DNA of 58,442 bases from Lachnospiraceae bacterium. Lineage in GTDB: Bacteria; Bacillota; Clostridia; Lachnospirales; Lachnospiraceae. Every line of letters starts with the position of its first letter. The first letter of the stretch is position 1. This document shows, one piece after another, positions 1-7,142 of the stretch. A model generated the notes under the pieces. It saw nothing but the letters and a program-made list of their open reading frames with translations, had not been told where the DNA came from and made no database searches. Location of the stretch: contig JAILRA010000028.1 of the NCBI GenBank assembly GCA_024698715.1, positions 1-58,442 on the forward strand, read 5' to 3'. The position numbers and the translations under genes were made by a program.

Positions 1-61
1 CCTAAGTGATTTTAATTTTCGAAATGCGGTTATTTTTTTCAACTCTTTAAAACAAAAAAAT

Positions 62-92
62 AATACCACTTTCCCGTCAAGAAAGTGGTATT
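62..92 (-). terminator. Rho-independent terminator of the 23-codon ORF
   Basis: A perfect 12-bp inverted repeat (AATACCACTTTC and its reverse complement, 7-nt loop) is followed on the minus strand by a T-rich run (the A-rich stretch at 49-61 on the plus strand). It sits 19 bp past the stop codon of the micro-ORF at 111-182 and would end its transcript. Confidence 0.8.
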
Positions 93-110
93 ACAAATGT
101 CAATATTTTG

Positions 111-182
111 TCAAGATTCGTTGAACTGTTTACTCCCACTCGATGGTTCCCGAAGTCTTAAAGATTCGTATTTGTCTTTCAT
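111..182 (-). CDS. 23-residue micro-ORF containing the guaA 3'-end repeat
   Basis: The ORF begins MKDKYESLRL and continues REPSSGSK before ending in QFNES; I do not recognise the peptide. ATG at 182 is preceded by GGAGG at 8-nt spacing. A consensus promoter (TTGACA, 18 nt, TATAAT) lies at 203-232 and a strong hairpin terminator follows the stop, so this is a complete small transcription unit rather than a chance ORF. Codons 10 to 18 are made of the sequence that in guaA encodes the C-terminal SGTIEWE, read here in another frame. It may be a real peptide gene, a leader, or the 5' stub of a gene cut by recombination at a guaA attachment site. Transcription looks likely; translation and function are unknown. 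Confidence 0.5.
   Translation of the reverse strand: MKDKYESLRLREPSSGSKQFNES
134..159 (-). repeat. Direct repeat of the guaA 3' end (att-like copy 1)
   Basis: The segment matches 24 of 26 bases of the guaA 3' end at 6136-6161, in the same orientation, with the first 17 bases identical. It includes the codons for SGTIEWE plus stop. The 3' end of guaA is a known integration hotspot for genomic islands, so this is a candidate distal attachment-site copy. Confidence 0.65.
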
Positions 183-201
183 TTTTCCGTCCTCCTGTCT
201 G

Positions 202-232
202 AATTATATCGCACGCGATATAATTTTGTCAA
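202..232 (-). promoter_or_regulatory. Consensus promoter with palindromic operator
   Basis: On the minus strand a perfect TTGACA (227-232) and a perfect TATAAT (203-208) are separated by 18 nt. A perfect inverted repeat with 11-bp arms (AATTATATCGC, 2-bp centre, 202-225) covers the spacer and the -10 box, so a dimeric repressor bound here would block polymerase. The shape fits MarR-type operators in general, but no MarR gene is in this window. Confidence 0.75.
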
Positions 233-303
233 ATCTTTTATTTGTGAAGAGATTCAAATAACACAAATACGGGAATTTTTTTTTACAGTTAAGGACAAAA
301 TAA

Positions 304-351
304 TACCGACCTCCAATCGTCAGATTACCGATCTGACTATTGGGGTCGGTA
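304..351 (-). terminator. Terminator downstream of the LxxG-repeat lipoprotein gene
   Basis: A long imperfect inverted repeat begins TACCGACC and ends GGTCGGTA, with about 20-bp arms and a small loop. An A-rich stretch to its left gives a T-rich tail on the minus strand. It lies about 70 bp past the stop at 421. Confidence 0.75.
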
Positions 352-420
352 CAAATTACTTTTTGAATTCTGTACTATAACAGTTTTGAAAATATCAGCA
401 AAATATTAATCATGCTTTCT

Positions 421-2703
421 TTATTCGCCGATACCGTCCATCTTATAGATGAAGATTACGTTGCCGTCATAGTCATCGCTCTTTCCAGCAAAAGATTTAT
501 AATCTTTTCCAAGATCCATAAGAGTCTTAAGTTCAACAATCAGATTGTCGGAATTATCATCGAACGCTTTGTCTATCTTTGAAACAGCTTCATCATTGAA
601 TTCGATCATTCCGTTGTTAAGTTTTACAGCACCTGCGTTAAGTTCTCCGACACCGTCGTTTAATTTAACTGTTGCATCTTTAATCTTTGTTGTTCCTTCA
701 GCCAGAGATCCGAGACCTGATACCAGAGAAGCCACACCGTTGTTGAGTTCGCCGCTCTTGCTTTTAAGTGTAGCAAGTCCGCCGGATAATTCTTTTGTTC
801 CGTTTTCAAGAGTTGTTGTTCCGCGACCAATCTGATAAAGTGCCGAGCAGACTGTATTCTGACCGCTTGAAACGCACGCCTCTATTTCTTTTTCATCGTA
901 TGTACCAATACCTGCTTTAAGTTTGTTAAGGCCTGCAGTGAGGCTTTCTGCGCCGTCACAAAGTGCCTGAATGCTCTGTGCGGATTCGCCTTCGGTAAGC
1001 GAAGCACTAACCTGATCGAGAGCTGCCTGCGCACCGTTAACCTGTGCTTTTACACTCTTAAGCGAAACAATTACTTCTTCAAGCTTATTAATGTTTTCAA
1101 GAATTGCATTTCTGTATCCGGATGCAGCCGCCTTTACTGTCTCGGACGCTCTCATAACCTCTGCTTCATCGTTGCTCTGAGGTGTAATCTGCATTTTAAC
1201 AACTGCATCCAAAGTTGCATCATCCATATCCGGATTCTCTGCTTTTACTTTCTGTGCAATTGCTTTATATGCCGCTTCATTATCCGAAATAAGAAGTTCG
1301 TTTTTAAGATAGTTTTCTGTCTCCTGAAGCTGTCCGATTACGGCATCAATATTATCAAGTGTTACCGTACAACCGACAAGTTTTGTAAGTTCTTCCTGAG
1401 CGGCAAGACCTGCGTTAGCCTGTGCTTTTGCATTTTCTTTTCCTGCAGCGATTTCCTCGGAAAGTCCGCTTACAAGCTGTCCGATACCGCTTTCAATACT
1501 TGCTGCTCCGTCTGCTAAAGTGCTTACACCGGGAACAATTGTCGAAGCCATGGTTTCGTTTAACTGTCCTACTGCACCGTCAATTGTATACGCACCGTTT
1601 TCGATAGAATTTGCACCTGCTGCCGCAGCATCCACACCGTTAGTATATGCCGATACGCCGCCCTGAATTTTTCCTGCACCTTCTTTAAGAGCATTCGCAC
1701 CGTTTTCAAGATCTCCTGCTCCGTTTACAAGTTCGGGAATCTTTTCTGCAAGTTCACCGGTACCTTCCGCAATCTTATCTGTTCCGTCTGACAAAGCATC
1801 TGTTGCATCCTTAAGTTCATCTATTTTGTCTTCGAGTCCCTTTGTATCCAGATCGTCAACGTCAATATCCGTACTGATACTGGAAGTTACTACAGAAATA
1901 ACAGTATCAAGTTTGAAATCCGTAACATCCGCTGTTACTTCAAAACAGTCAGGAATATCCATTGTTACATTGAGTTCATCAAGTTTTGAAGAAAGACTTT
2001 CTTCCATTCCTGGAAGCACGATTCCGATTGCAAGCGAATCATCTCCGACTTCGGTAACTTTACCGTTTGTTACTTCAATATTTGAAAAGTTCGCACTGTC
2101 AAGAAGCATGCCGGTTACAACCGTGAAAGGAACATACATTTCTTTCTTCTCGCCTGCAACTTCAACTTCTCTTTTTTCGTTGTTTGTATAATCAAATCTG
2201 ATTTTCACCTTACCGCTCTTGCCCGCAAGATTCTGAGGTTCAATTTTTTCTCCGTTAAGGAAATATGTAGTTTTAATTGTTACGGGTGCTGCTTCATTAC
2301 TCTTTCCCTGATATGTAATGGAATTACCCGATGCATACCAGTCAATACCGTCTGCTTTTGCTTCGTAACTCTCTTCTCCGGAAAGATTAATAATATCCTT
2401 AAGATCAGTTACATCGTGAATATCTGCTGCACCGTCGGGATTGCTCAATTTCTCATTAACGATTATTTCTTTCTGGGTACCGCATGCATCCGTAAATACA
2501 TATACCGTTTCCTCTTTGAATTTTTCATCCGAAAAAGAAACATTTCCCGCGGGTTTTACCGTTTCTGTAAGAACTTTTGTTACCGCCTCTTCTTTTGCTT
2601 CGCTGTTTAAAAATGATGTGTCAAACGAACAGCCCGAAACGCTTGCCAGAACAAGGAATGAAGAAGCTGCAACCGATAACATTTTGACGTATGTTTTTTT
2701 CAT
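421..2703 (-). CDS. Lipoprotein with LxxG heptad repeats, partner of the MMPL exporter
   Basis: This 760-residue protein starts at the ATG at 2703, which has GGAGG 8 nt upstream; a longer reading frame exists but lacks a Shine-Dalgarno. The N-terminus is a lipoprotein signal peptide with lipobox ASVSGC (Cys about residue 25), so the mature protein should be tethered to the outer face of the membrane. A folded N-terminal part (about 30-290) is followed by two blocks of alanine- and glycine-rich LxxG heptads (about 305-415 and 585-715) with a helical stretch between. Such heptads are typical of YhgE/Pip-family proteins, but the YhgE C-terminal membrane domain is absent. It lies downstream of the MMPL transporter gene on the same strand and is probably co-transcribed. 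I infer it is an extracytoplasmic accessory of that transporter. Confidence 0.75.
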   Translation of the reverse strand: MKKTYVKMLSVAASSFLVLASVSGCSFDTSFLNSEAKEEAVTKVLTETVKPAGNVSFSDEKFKEETVYVFTDACGTQKEIIVNEKLSNPDGAADIHDVTDLKDIINLSGEESYEAKADGIDWYASGNSITYQGKSNEAAPVTIKTTYFLNGEKIEPQNLAGKSGKVKIRFDYTNNEKREVEVAGEKKEMYVPFTVVTGMLLDSANFSNIEVTNGKVTEVGDDSLAIGIVLPGMEESLSSKLDELNVTMDIPDCFEVTADVTDFKLDTVISVVTSSISTDIDVDDLDTKGLEDKIDELKDATDALSDGTDKIAEGTGELAEKIPELVNGAGDLENGANALKEGAGKIQGGVSAYTNGVDAAAAGANSIENGAYTIDGAVGQLNETMASTIVPGVSTLADGAASIESGIGQLVSGLSEEIAAGKENAKAQANAGLAAQEELTKLVGCTVTLDNIDAVIGQLQETENYLKNELLISDNEAAYKAIAQKVKAENPDMDDATLDAVVKMQITPQSNDEAEVMRASETVKAAASGYRNAILENINKLEEVIVSLKSVKAQVNGAQAALDQVSASLTEGESAQSIQALCDGAESLTAGLNKLKAGIGTYDEKEIEACVSSGQNTVCSALYQIGRGTTTLENGTKELSGGLATLKSKSGELNNGVASLVSGLGSLAEGTTKIKDATVKLNDGVGELNAGAVKLNNGMIEFNDEAVSKIDKAFDDNSDNLIVELKTLMDLGKDYKSFAGKSDDYDGNVIFIYKMDGIGE

Positions 2704-2721
2704 AATATGCCTCCATATCAT

Positions 2722-2867
2722 AAACTGTTTTTATAACTTAAACTGTTTTTGTTTAATCTGATTTCGCTTAAACTTTTTTTGCTTAATCTGTTTTTGCATA
2801 AACTTTTTTATTCAGATTTAATCTTATTTTGCCAGGACTCTAAATTAGTTTTTTATTTTCCGGAAAA
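2722..2867. repeat. AT-rich degenerate short repeats between transporter and lipoprotein genes
   Basis: The gap between the two genes contains four or five imperfect copies of a T-rich motif resembling CTTAAACTTTTTTTGCTTAA over about 2730-2820. No clear hairpin terminator is seen, so read-through from the MMPL gene into the lipoprotein gene is plausible. Confidence 0.4.
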
Positions 2868-4970
2868 TCAACTGAGACTCAGTTTGTTTAACTTTTTGTC
2901 TTTCTTTTTAAAGCCCACACTTGTATGAATGATAAATCCGTCAAATACCATGAAGAATGAAGGAAGTATGAGGATTACCACGAACATGCTTATGATTGCG
3001 CCTCTCGCCATTAACATGCAAAGAGATGAAATCATATCGATACTTGCCAGCATTCCGACACCGAAAGTCGCGGCAAAGAATCCGAGCGCACTTACGATAA
3101 TTGAAGGAATCGATGTTGCAAGTGCGGTTGTGACCGCGCTCTTTTTATCTGCGCCAAGGAATCGTTCTCTTTTATATCTGGTTGTCATTAAAATCGCATA
3201 ATCTACTGTTGCTCCAAGCTGTATCGTTCCTATAACAACTGATGCGATAAAAGGTATTTCAGTTCGTGTGTAGTACGGAAGTCCCATGTTTATAAAGATT
3301 GCGAATTCGATGGTTGCAACAAGTACAACGGGAAGCGATACCGACTTTAATACGAAGAAGATGATAAAGAAAATCGCACCGATTGAAACAAGCGATACAA
3401 TCTTGAAATCATGATCCGTGATTGTAATCAGATCTTTTGTACAGGGTGCCTCACCGATAACCATTGAACCTGCATCATGGGATTTGACGATTGAATTGAT
3501 GTTGTCAATCTGAGTGTTAATCTCATCGGAAGCAATGATGTAATCGGAACCGACCAGGATGATTTGGTAATCTTCGCTCTTAAGATTCTTTACGATATCC
3601 GTCGGAAGCAGTTCTTCGGGAATACCTTTTGAAAGCGCCGAATCAAGTCCGAGTACAAACGAAATTCCGTCAAGACTCTTTATCTTATTAGTCATGGAAT
3701 TTACTTCCTGTATGCTCATATCCGAATCTGCGAGAACCATATACATTGAATTCATGTCAAAGTTTTCTTTGAGCATTTTGTTTGCCTGCGAACTGTTAAG
3801 TTTATCGGGTAATGTATCAGACAGATCGTAATAAACTTTTGTGTTTTTATATCCGTAAATTGCAGGTGCAAGCAAAAGTATGAAAAGGATTAAGAAAATC
3901 CAGAACTTACCCGTGATAAATTCCGCAACCTTTCCGAAGTTCGGCATTATCTCGCGATGCATTGTTTTATCTATTGCTTTTTCAAATGTCATGATGAAAG
4001 CAGGAAGAATTGTTACACATCCGAAGACTCCCATTAAAACTCCCTTGGCCATTACGAGTCCCAGGTCTCTTCCGAGTGTAAAACTCATGAAGCAGAGCGC
4101 AATGAATCCGGCGATGGTGGTTATGGAAGAACCAAGCACGGATGTGAATGTGTTTCCGATTGCATGAGCCATTGCTTCGTTATGATCATCCGGATATTCC
4201 TTCTTCATTTCCTTGTAGCTGTGCCATAAGAAAATGGAGTAATCAAGCGTTACACCAAGCTGCAGTACTGCGGTAAGCGCTTTGGACACATATGATATTT
4301 CACCAAAGAAAATGTTCGAACCCAGATTGTAAAGAATCGTCATGCCAATACTTAACATGAAGAAAACCGGGATTAAGAAAGAATCCATGAATACTGCAAG
4401 GACGATACATACAAGTCCTACCGCAAGTGCTACGTAAAGCGGTGTTTCTTTCTCACTGAGCAGTTTCGTGTCGGTAACTACCGCAGACATTCCCGCGATA
4501 AAGCAGCGGTTCTCGGTTACCTTTCTTATCTCAACGATGGCATCCATTGTATCGTCGCTTGATGTTGTATCATCAAAGAAGATTGCCATCAGTGTTGTAT
4601 CCGTTTCTTTGTTGTAAAACCTGCTTGAATATTTCTCCGGAAGAATCTCTACAGGAACCGTATCTCCCATTAAACTGTTAAAAGAAATAAGCTCGGCTAC
4701 ATGATCTACAGATTCAATCTTTTCAGAAAGTTTCTTTACTTCATACGGCGACATATCCTGAACCATTACAACTGCATAAGCGCCTTTTCCGAAATCATCA
4801 AGAAGGATATCCTGCCCCTGAATAGTTTCTATGTTGTTTGGCAGATAATACAGGACATCATAATTGACTCTTGTCTTCATGTATCCTATTACCGAAGGGA
4901 TAATCAGAAGAAAACTTAAGATCAGAATCGGTATTCTGAATTTGACTATGAATCTTCCCGTCTTTTCCAT
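2868..4970 (-). CDS. MMPL/RND-family membrane transporter
   Basis: This 700-residue integral membrane protein has the two-fold MMPL architecture. TM1 (about 10-30) is followed by a roughly 140-residue extracytoplasmic loop and a block of about five helices (175-335); a second set begins at about 355 with another loop and five helices (about 530-680). MMPL proteins of Gram-positive bacteria export lipids, peptides or drugs by proton-driven transport. ATG at 4970 has AGGAGA upstream. It is divergent from a TetR gene, with three matching palindromes between them, and lies upstream of a lipoprotein with LxxG repeats. The substrate cannot be told from the sequence. Confidence 0.88.
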   Translation of the reverse strand: MEKTGRFIVKFRIPILILSFLLIIPSVIGYMKTRVNYDVLYYLPNNIETIQGQDILLDDFGKGAYAVVMVQDMSPYEVKKLSEKIESVDHVAELISFNSLMGDTVPVEILPEKYSSRFYNKETDTTLMAIFFDDTTSSDDTMDAIVEIRKVTENRCFIAGMSAVVTDTKLLSEKETPLYVALAVGLVCIVLAVFMDSFLIPVFFMLSIGMTILYNLGSNIFFGEISYVSKALTAVLQLGVTLDYSIFLWHSYKEMKKEYPDDHNEAMAHAIGNTFTSVLGSSITTIAGFIALCFMSFTLGRDLGLVMAKGVLMGVFGCVTILPAFIMTFEKAIDKTMHREIMPNFGKVAEFITGKFWIFLILFILLLAPAIYGYKNTKVYYDLSDTLPDKLNSSQANKMLKENFDMNSMYMVLADSDMSIQEVNSMTNKIKSLDGISFVLGLDSALSKGIPEELLPTDIVKNLKSEDYQIILVGSDYIIASDEINTQIDNINSIVKSHDAGSMVIGEAPCTKDLITITDHDFKIVSLVSIGAIFFIIFFVLKSVSLPVVLVATIEFAIFINMGLPYYTRTEIPFIASVVIGTIQLGATVDYAILMTTRYKRERFLGADKKSAVTTALATSIPSIIVSALGFFAATFGVGMLASIDMISSLCMLMARGAIISMFVVILILPSFFMVFDGFIIHTSVGFKKKDKKLNKLSLS

Positions 4971-4990
4971 AATGCATCTCCTTATTTTTG

Positions 4991-5093
4991 TGACTTTTAG
5001 TCAGTTTTTAAATTTATGACCATCGGTCATTTTTTTGTAAATGATTATAACACCGTTTTTTTGCTTGTCAATACTTTTTCTGACTATTGGTCA
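4991..5093. promoter_or_regulatory. Three TGAC-N5-GTCA palindromes, candidate TetR operators
   Basis: The divergent region holds TGAC-N5-GTCA at 4991-5003, 5017-5029 and 5081-5093. The middle copy extends to a perfect ATGACC-N3-GGTCAT palindrome (5016-5030). Three sites with identical half-sites and spacing between a TetR gene and its divergent transporter are best read as operators of that regulator. Confidence 0.75.
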
Positions 5094-5229
5094 TTTTTTA
5101 TTTGAAATTATGAAAATTTGTGGTACAATTATTTTGGAACAAAGGGTTTTATGTGATAAAAATGCTTTAAACCCTTACCGTATGATATGCGTTGATCAGA
5201 TATTTTTCAGGCGTGACCTTGGAGGAAAA

Positions 5230-5847
5230 ATGGGAAAAGCCGAATTAAACAAAATAAAGAAACTAAACATGATACTGGATTCCGCCTTTGATCTTTTTAC
5301 TTCAAAGGGTGTCGAGAACACTTCCATCGCGGAAATCTCCGAGCAGTCAGGCGTGGCCAAGGGAACTTTCTATTTATATTTCCGTGACAAACACGAGCTG
5401 AGAAACCGTCTGGTATATCACAAATCCAGTACTTTATTCAAGGAAGCTTCCGCTGCACTCGATCAGGTGATAGCCTGCAAAAGCACTCCGATGTCTTTCG
5501 AAGACAAACTTATTTTCATCATCGATTTCGTTATAAACAAACTCGAAGACAACAAGATTCTGCTTGCATTTATTTCCAAAAATTTAAGCTGGGGAGTTTT
5601 CAAGAAAGAACCGATAAATGCCGTATCGGACAGCGAAGTTGATTTTAAGGAAATATATTATAAGATGCTCACCGAAGAAGAGAAGAAATTCAAAGAGCCC
5701 GAGATAATGCTTTTTATGATAATCGAACTCGTCAATTCAACTGCCCATTCGGCTATTCTTTATAATGAACCCGCCGATATGGAAACGGTCAAACCGTGTT
5801 TGTTTGATACCGTCAGGGCAATAATTAAAGAACATGAAATTAAATAA
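5230..5847 (+). CDS. TetR/AcrR-family transcriptional regulator
   Basis: I place the start at ATG 5230, directly after GGAGGAAAA, giving 205 residues, the usual TetR length. The frame is open back to 5041, but that stretch covers the operators and has no good ribosome binding site. The N-terminal helix-turn-helix (about residues 10-58) has the typical GTFYLYFRDKHEL recognition-helix signature; the rest is a variable ligand-binding domain. It is divergent from the MMPL transporter and probably represses the transporter-lipoprotein operon and itself through the TGAC-N5-GTCA sites. The inducer is unknown. Confidence 0.88.
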   Translation: MGKAELNKIKKLNMILDSAFDLFTSKGVENTSIAEISEQSGVAKGTFYLYFRDKHELRNRLVYHKSSTLFKEASAALDQVIACKSTPMSFEDKLIFIIDFVINKLEDNKILLAFISKNLSWGVFKKEPINAVSDSEVDFKEIYYKMLTEEEKKFKEPEIMLFMIIELVNSTAHSAILYNEPADMETVKPCLFDTVRAIIKEHEIK

Positions 5848-5849
5848 AA

Positions 5850-5921
5850 AAAGACCACCGTTTACGGTGTGTACCTTAACGCAAAACGTTTTTAAGATAC
5901 ATTCCTAAATGTGTGGTCTTT
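5850..5921 (+). terminator. Compound hairpin terminator after tetR
   Basis: Outer arms AAAGACCAC (5850-5858) and GTGGTCTTT (5913-5921) enclose smaller hairpins, including CCGTTTACGG. A-runs on the left and T-runs on the right allow use in either direction. Confidence 0.6.
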
Positions 5922-5990
5922 ATTATCTTTTATTCTGTTATTCTGTTATTCTTTTATTCTGCTAATCTTTTATTATTTTATTATCTTATT
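5920..5990. repeat. TTATTCTG-type short tandem repeat
   Basis: A pyrimidine-rich tract of roughly eight imperfect 7-9-nt units (TTATTCTG, TTATTCTT, TTATCTT) follows the tetR terminator. It is a simple-sequence repeat that could vary by slippage. No gene is seen between 5922 and 6131. Confidence 0.5.
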
Positions 5991-6087
5991 TTTTTATAAT
6001 TAGCGACAAATTATTTTCAAAACCCTATATTTTTTTATGATAAAATGTCGCCATTTGCATTCAATGTGCATTCACAAAACAAAAAAA

Positions 6088-6123
6088 ATCCCGCAAACCC
6101 CTGCAAATAGAGGCTTGCGGGAA
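6088..6123 (-). terminator. Terminator of guaA
   Basis: Arms TCCCGCAA (6089-6096) and TTGCGGGA (6115-6122) are bordered on the left by eight A residues, which are the T-run of a minus-strand intrinsic terminator. It begins 9 bp after the guaA stop codon. Confidence 0.85.
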
Positions 6124-6131
6124 ATGCACTA

Positions 6132-7115
6132 CTATTCCCACTCGATGGTTCCTGAAGGCTTGGGAGTCAGATCATAAAGGACTCTGTTGATGCCGGGAAC
6201 TTCGGAAATGATCCTTGAAACAATCTTGTTAAGAAGTTCGTAAGGAATGGGTTCTACGGTTGCGGTCATTGCATCAACCGTATTTACGGCACGGATGACA
6301 ACGAAGTTTTCAACAACTCTCTTGTTGTCTTTTACGCCTACCGATTTGCAATCGGGAACGATTGTGAAGTACTGCCAAACCTTGCCTGCAAGACCTGCGT
6401 TTGCAAATTCTTCACGAAGGATCGCATCGGATTCTCTTACGAGGTTAAGTCTTTCTCTGGTGATAGCGCCTGTGCAGCGAACGCCGAGTCCGGGTCCGGG
6501 GAACGGCTGACGATCAACCAAGTTTGAAGGAAGACCGAGTGCACGTCCTACTACTCTTACTTCGTCTTTAAACAATAATTTAATGGGTTCAACAAGACCT
6601 TCGAAATGAATATCTTCGGGAAGACCGCCTACATTGTGATGTGCTTTTACGGGGCCTGATTCGAGGATATCGGGATAAATGGTTCCCTGTGCAAGGAAGT
6701 CAACATCAGTTGCTTTTCTTGCTTCTTCCTCAAATACTCTGATGAATTCTTCACCGATGATCTTACGCTTTCTCTCGGGTTCTTCAACACCTGCGAGTTT
6801 GTCAAGGAATCTGTCGGTTGCATCGATGTAAATAAGATTTGCATTCATCTGATTCTTAAATACTTCGATAACCTGCTCGGGTTCACCTTTTCTGAGTAAA
6901 CCATGGTTTACGTGAACACATACGAGATTCTGACCGATTGCTTTGATAAGAAGTGCGGCAACAACCGATGAGTCAACACCTCCGGATAAAGCAAGAAGTA
7001 CTTTTTTGTTTCCAACCTGAGCTTTGATCTCGGCAATCTTTTCATCAATAAAAGCATTTGCCAAAGCTTCGGTTGTAATTCTTTCCATTGTTTCAGGTCT
7101 TACATTTGAACTCAT
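6132..7115 (-). CDS. guaA: GMP synthase, ATP-pyrophosphatase subunit only
   Basis: The 327-residue protein contains the whole synthetase half of GMP synthase, which adenylates XMP and aminates it to GMP. The PP-loop LALSGGVDSS is at about residues 40-50, RQPFPGPGLG at about 218, and the dimerisation domain ends in the family C-terminus SGTIEWE. The class-I glutamine amidotransferase domain (about 190 residues, Cys-His-Glu triad) that precedes this in ordinary bacterial GuaA is missing. The start is genuine: ATG 7115 has AAGGAG 8 nt upstream and no GATase frame lies beyond it; the next gene upstream is unrelated. The length and N-terminus resemble archaeal GuaAB. The enzyme must use free ammonia or a separately encoded GATase not in this window. 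Its 3' end carries the repeat also found at 134-159. Confidence 0.93.
   Translation of the reverse strand: MSSNVRPETMERITTEALANAFIDEKIAEIKAQVGNKKVLLALSGGVDSSVVAALLIKAIGQNLVCVHVNHGLLRKGEPEQVIEVFKNQMNANLIYIDATDRFLDKLAGVEEPERKRKIIGEEFIRVFEEEARKATDVDFLAQGTIYPDILESGPVKAHHNVGGLPEDIHFEGLVEPIKLLFKDEVRVVGRALGLPSNLVDRQPFPGPGLGVRCTGAITRERLNLVRESDAILREEFANAGLAGKVWQYFTIVPDCKSVGVKDNKRVVENFVVIRAVNTVDAMTATVEPIPYELLNKIVSRIISEVPGINRVLYDLTPKPSGTIEWE
6136..6161 (-). repeat. guaA 3'-end repeat, copy 2 (att-like)
   Basis: This is the last part of the guaA coding sequence; 24 of 26 bases match 134-159 in direct orientation. Together they bracket about 6 kb holding the TetR-MMPL-lipoprotein cassette. I found no integrase between them. 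Confidence 0.65.
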
Positions 7116-7142
7116 TTTGTTTTCTCCTTTTTTATTTCTTTA

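Noticed and set aside
421..2703. LxxG repeats as a possible CRISPR-like array
   Set aside because: The repeats are protein heptads with no conserved DNA repeat-spacer pattern. I saw no CRISPR array or cas gene anywhere in the window.
5041..5229. Upstream extension of the tetR frame
   Set aside because: It covers the operators and has no good Shine-Dalgarno, while ATG 5230 follows GGAGGAAAA directly.
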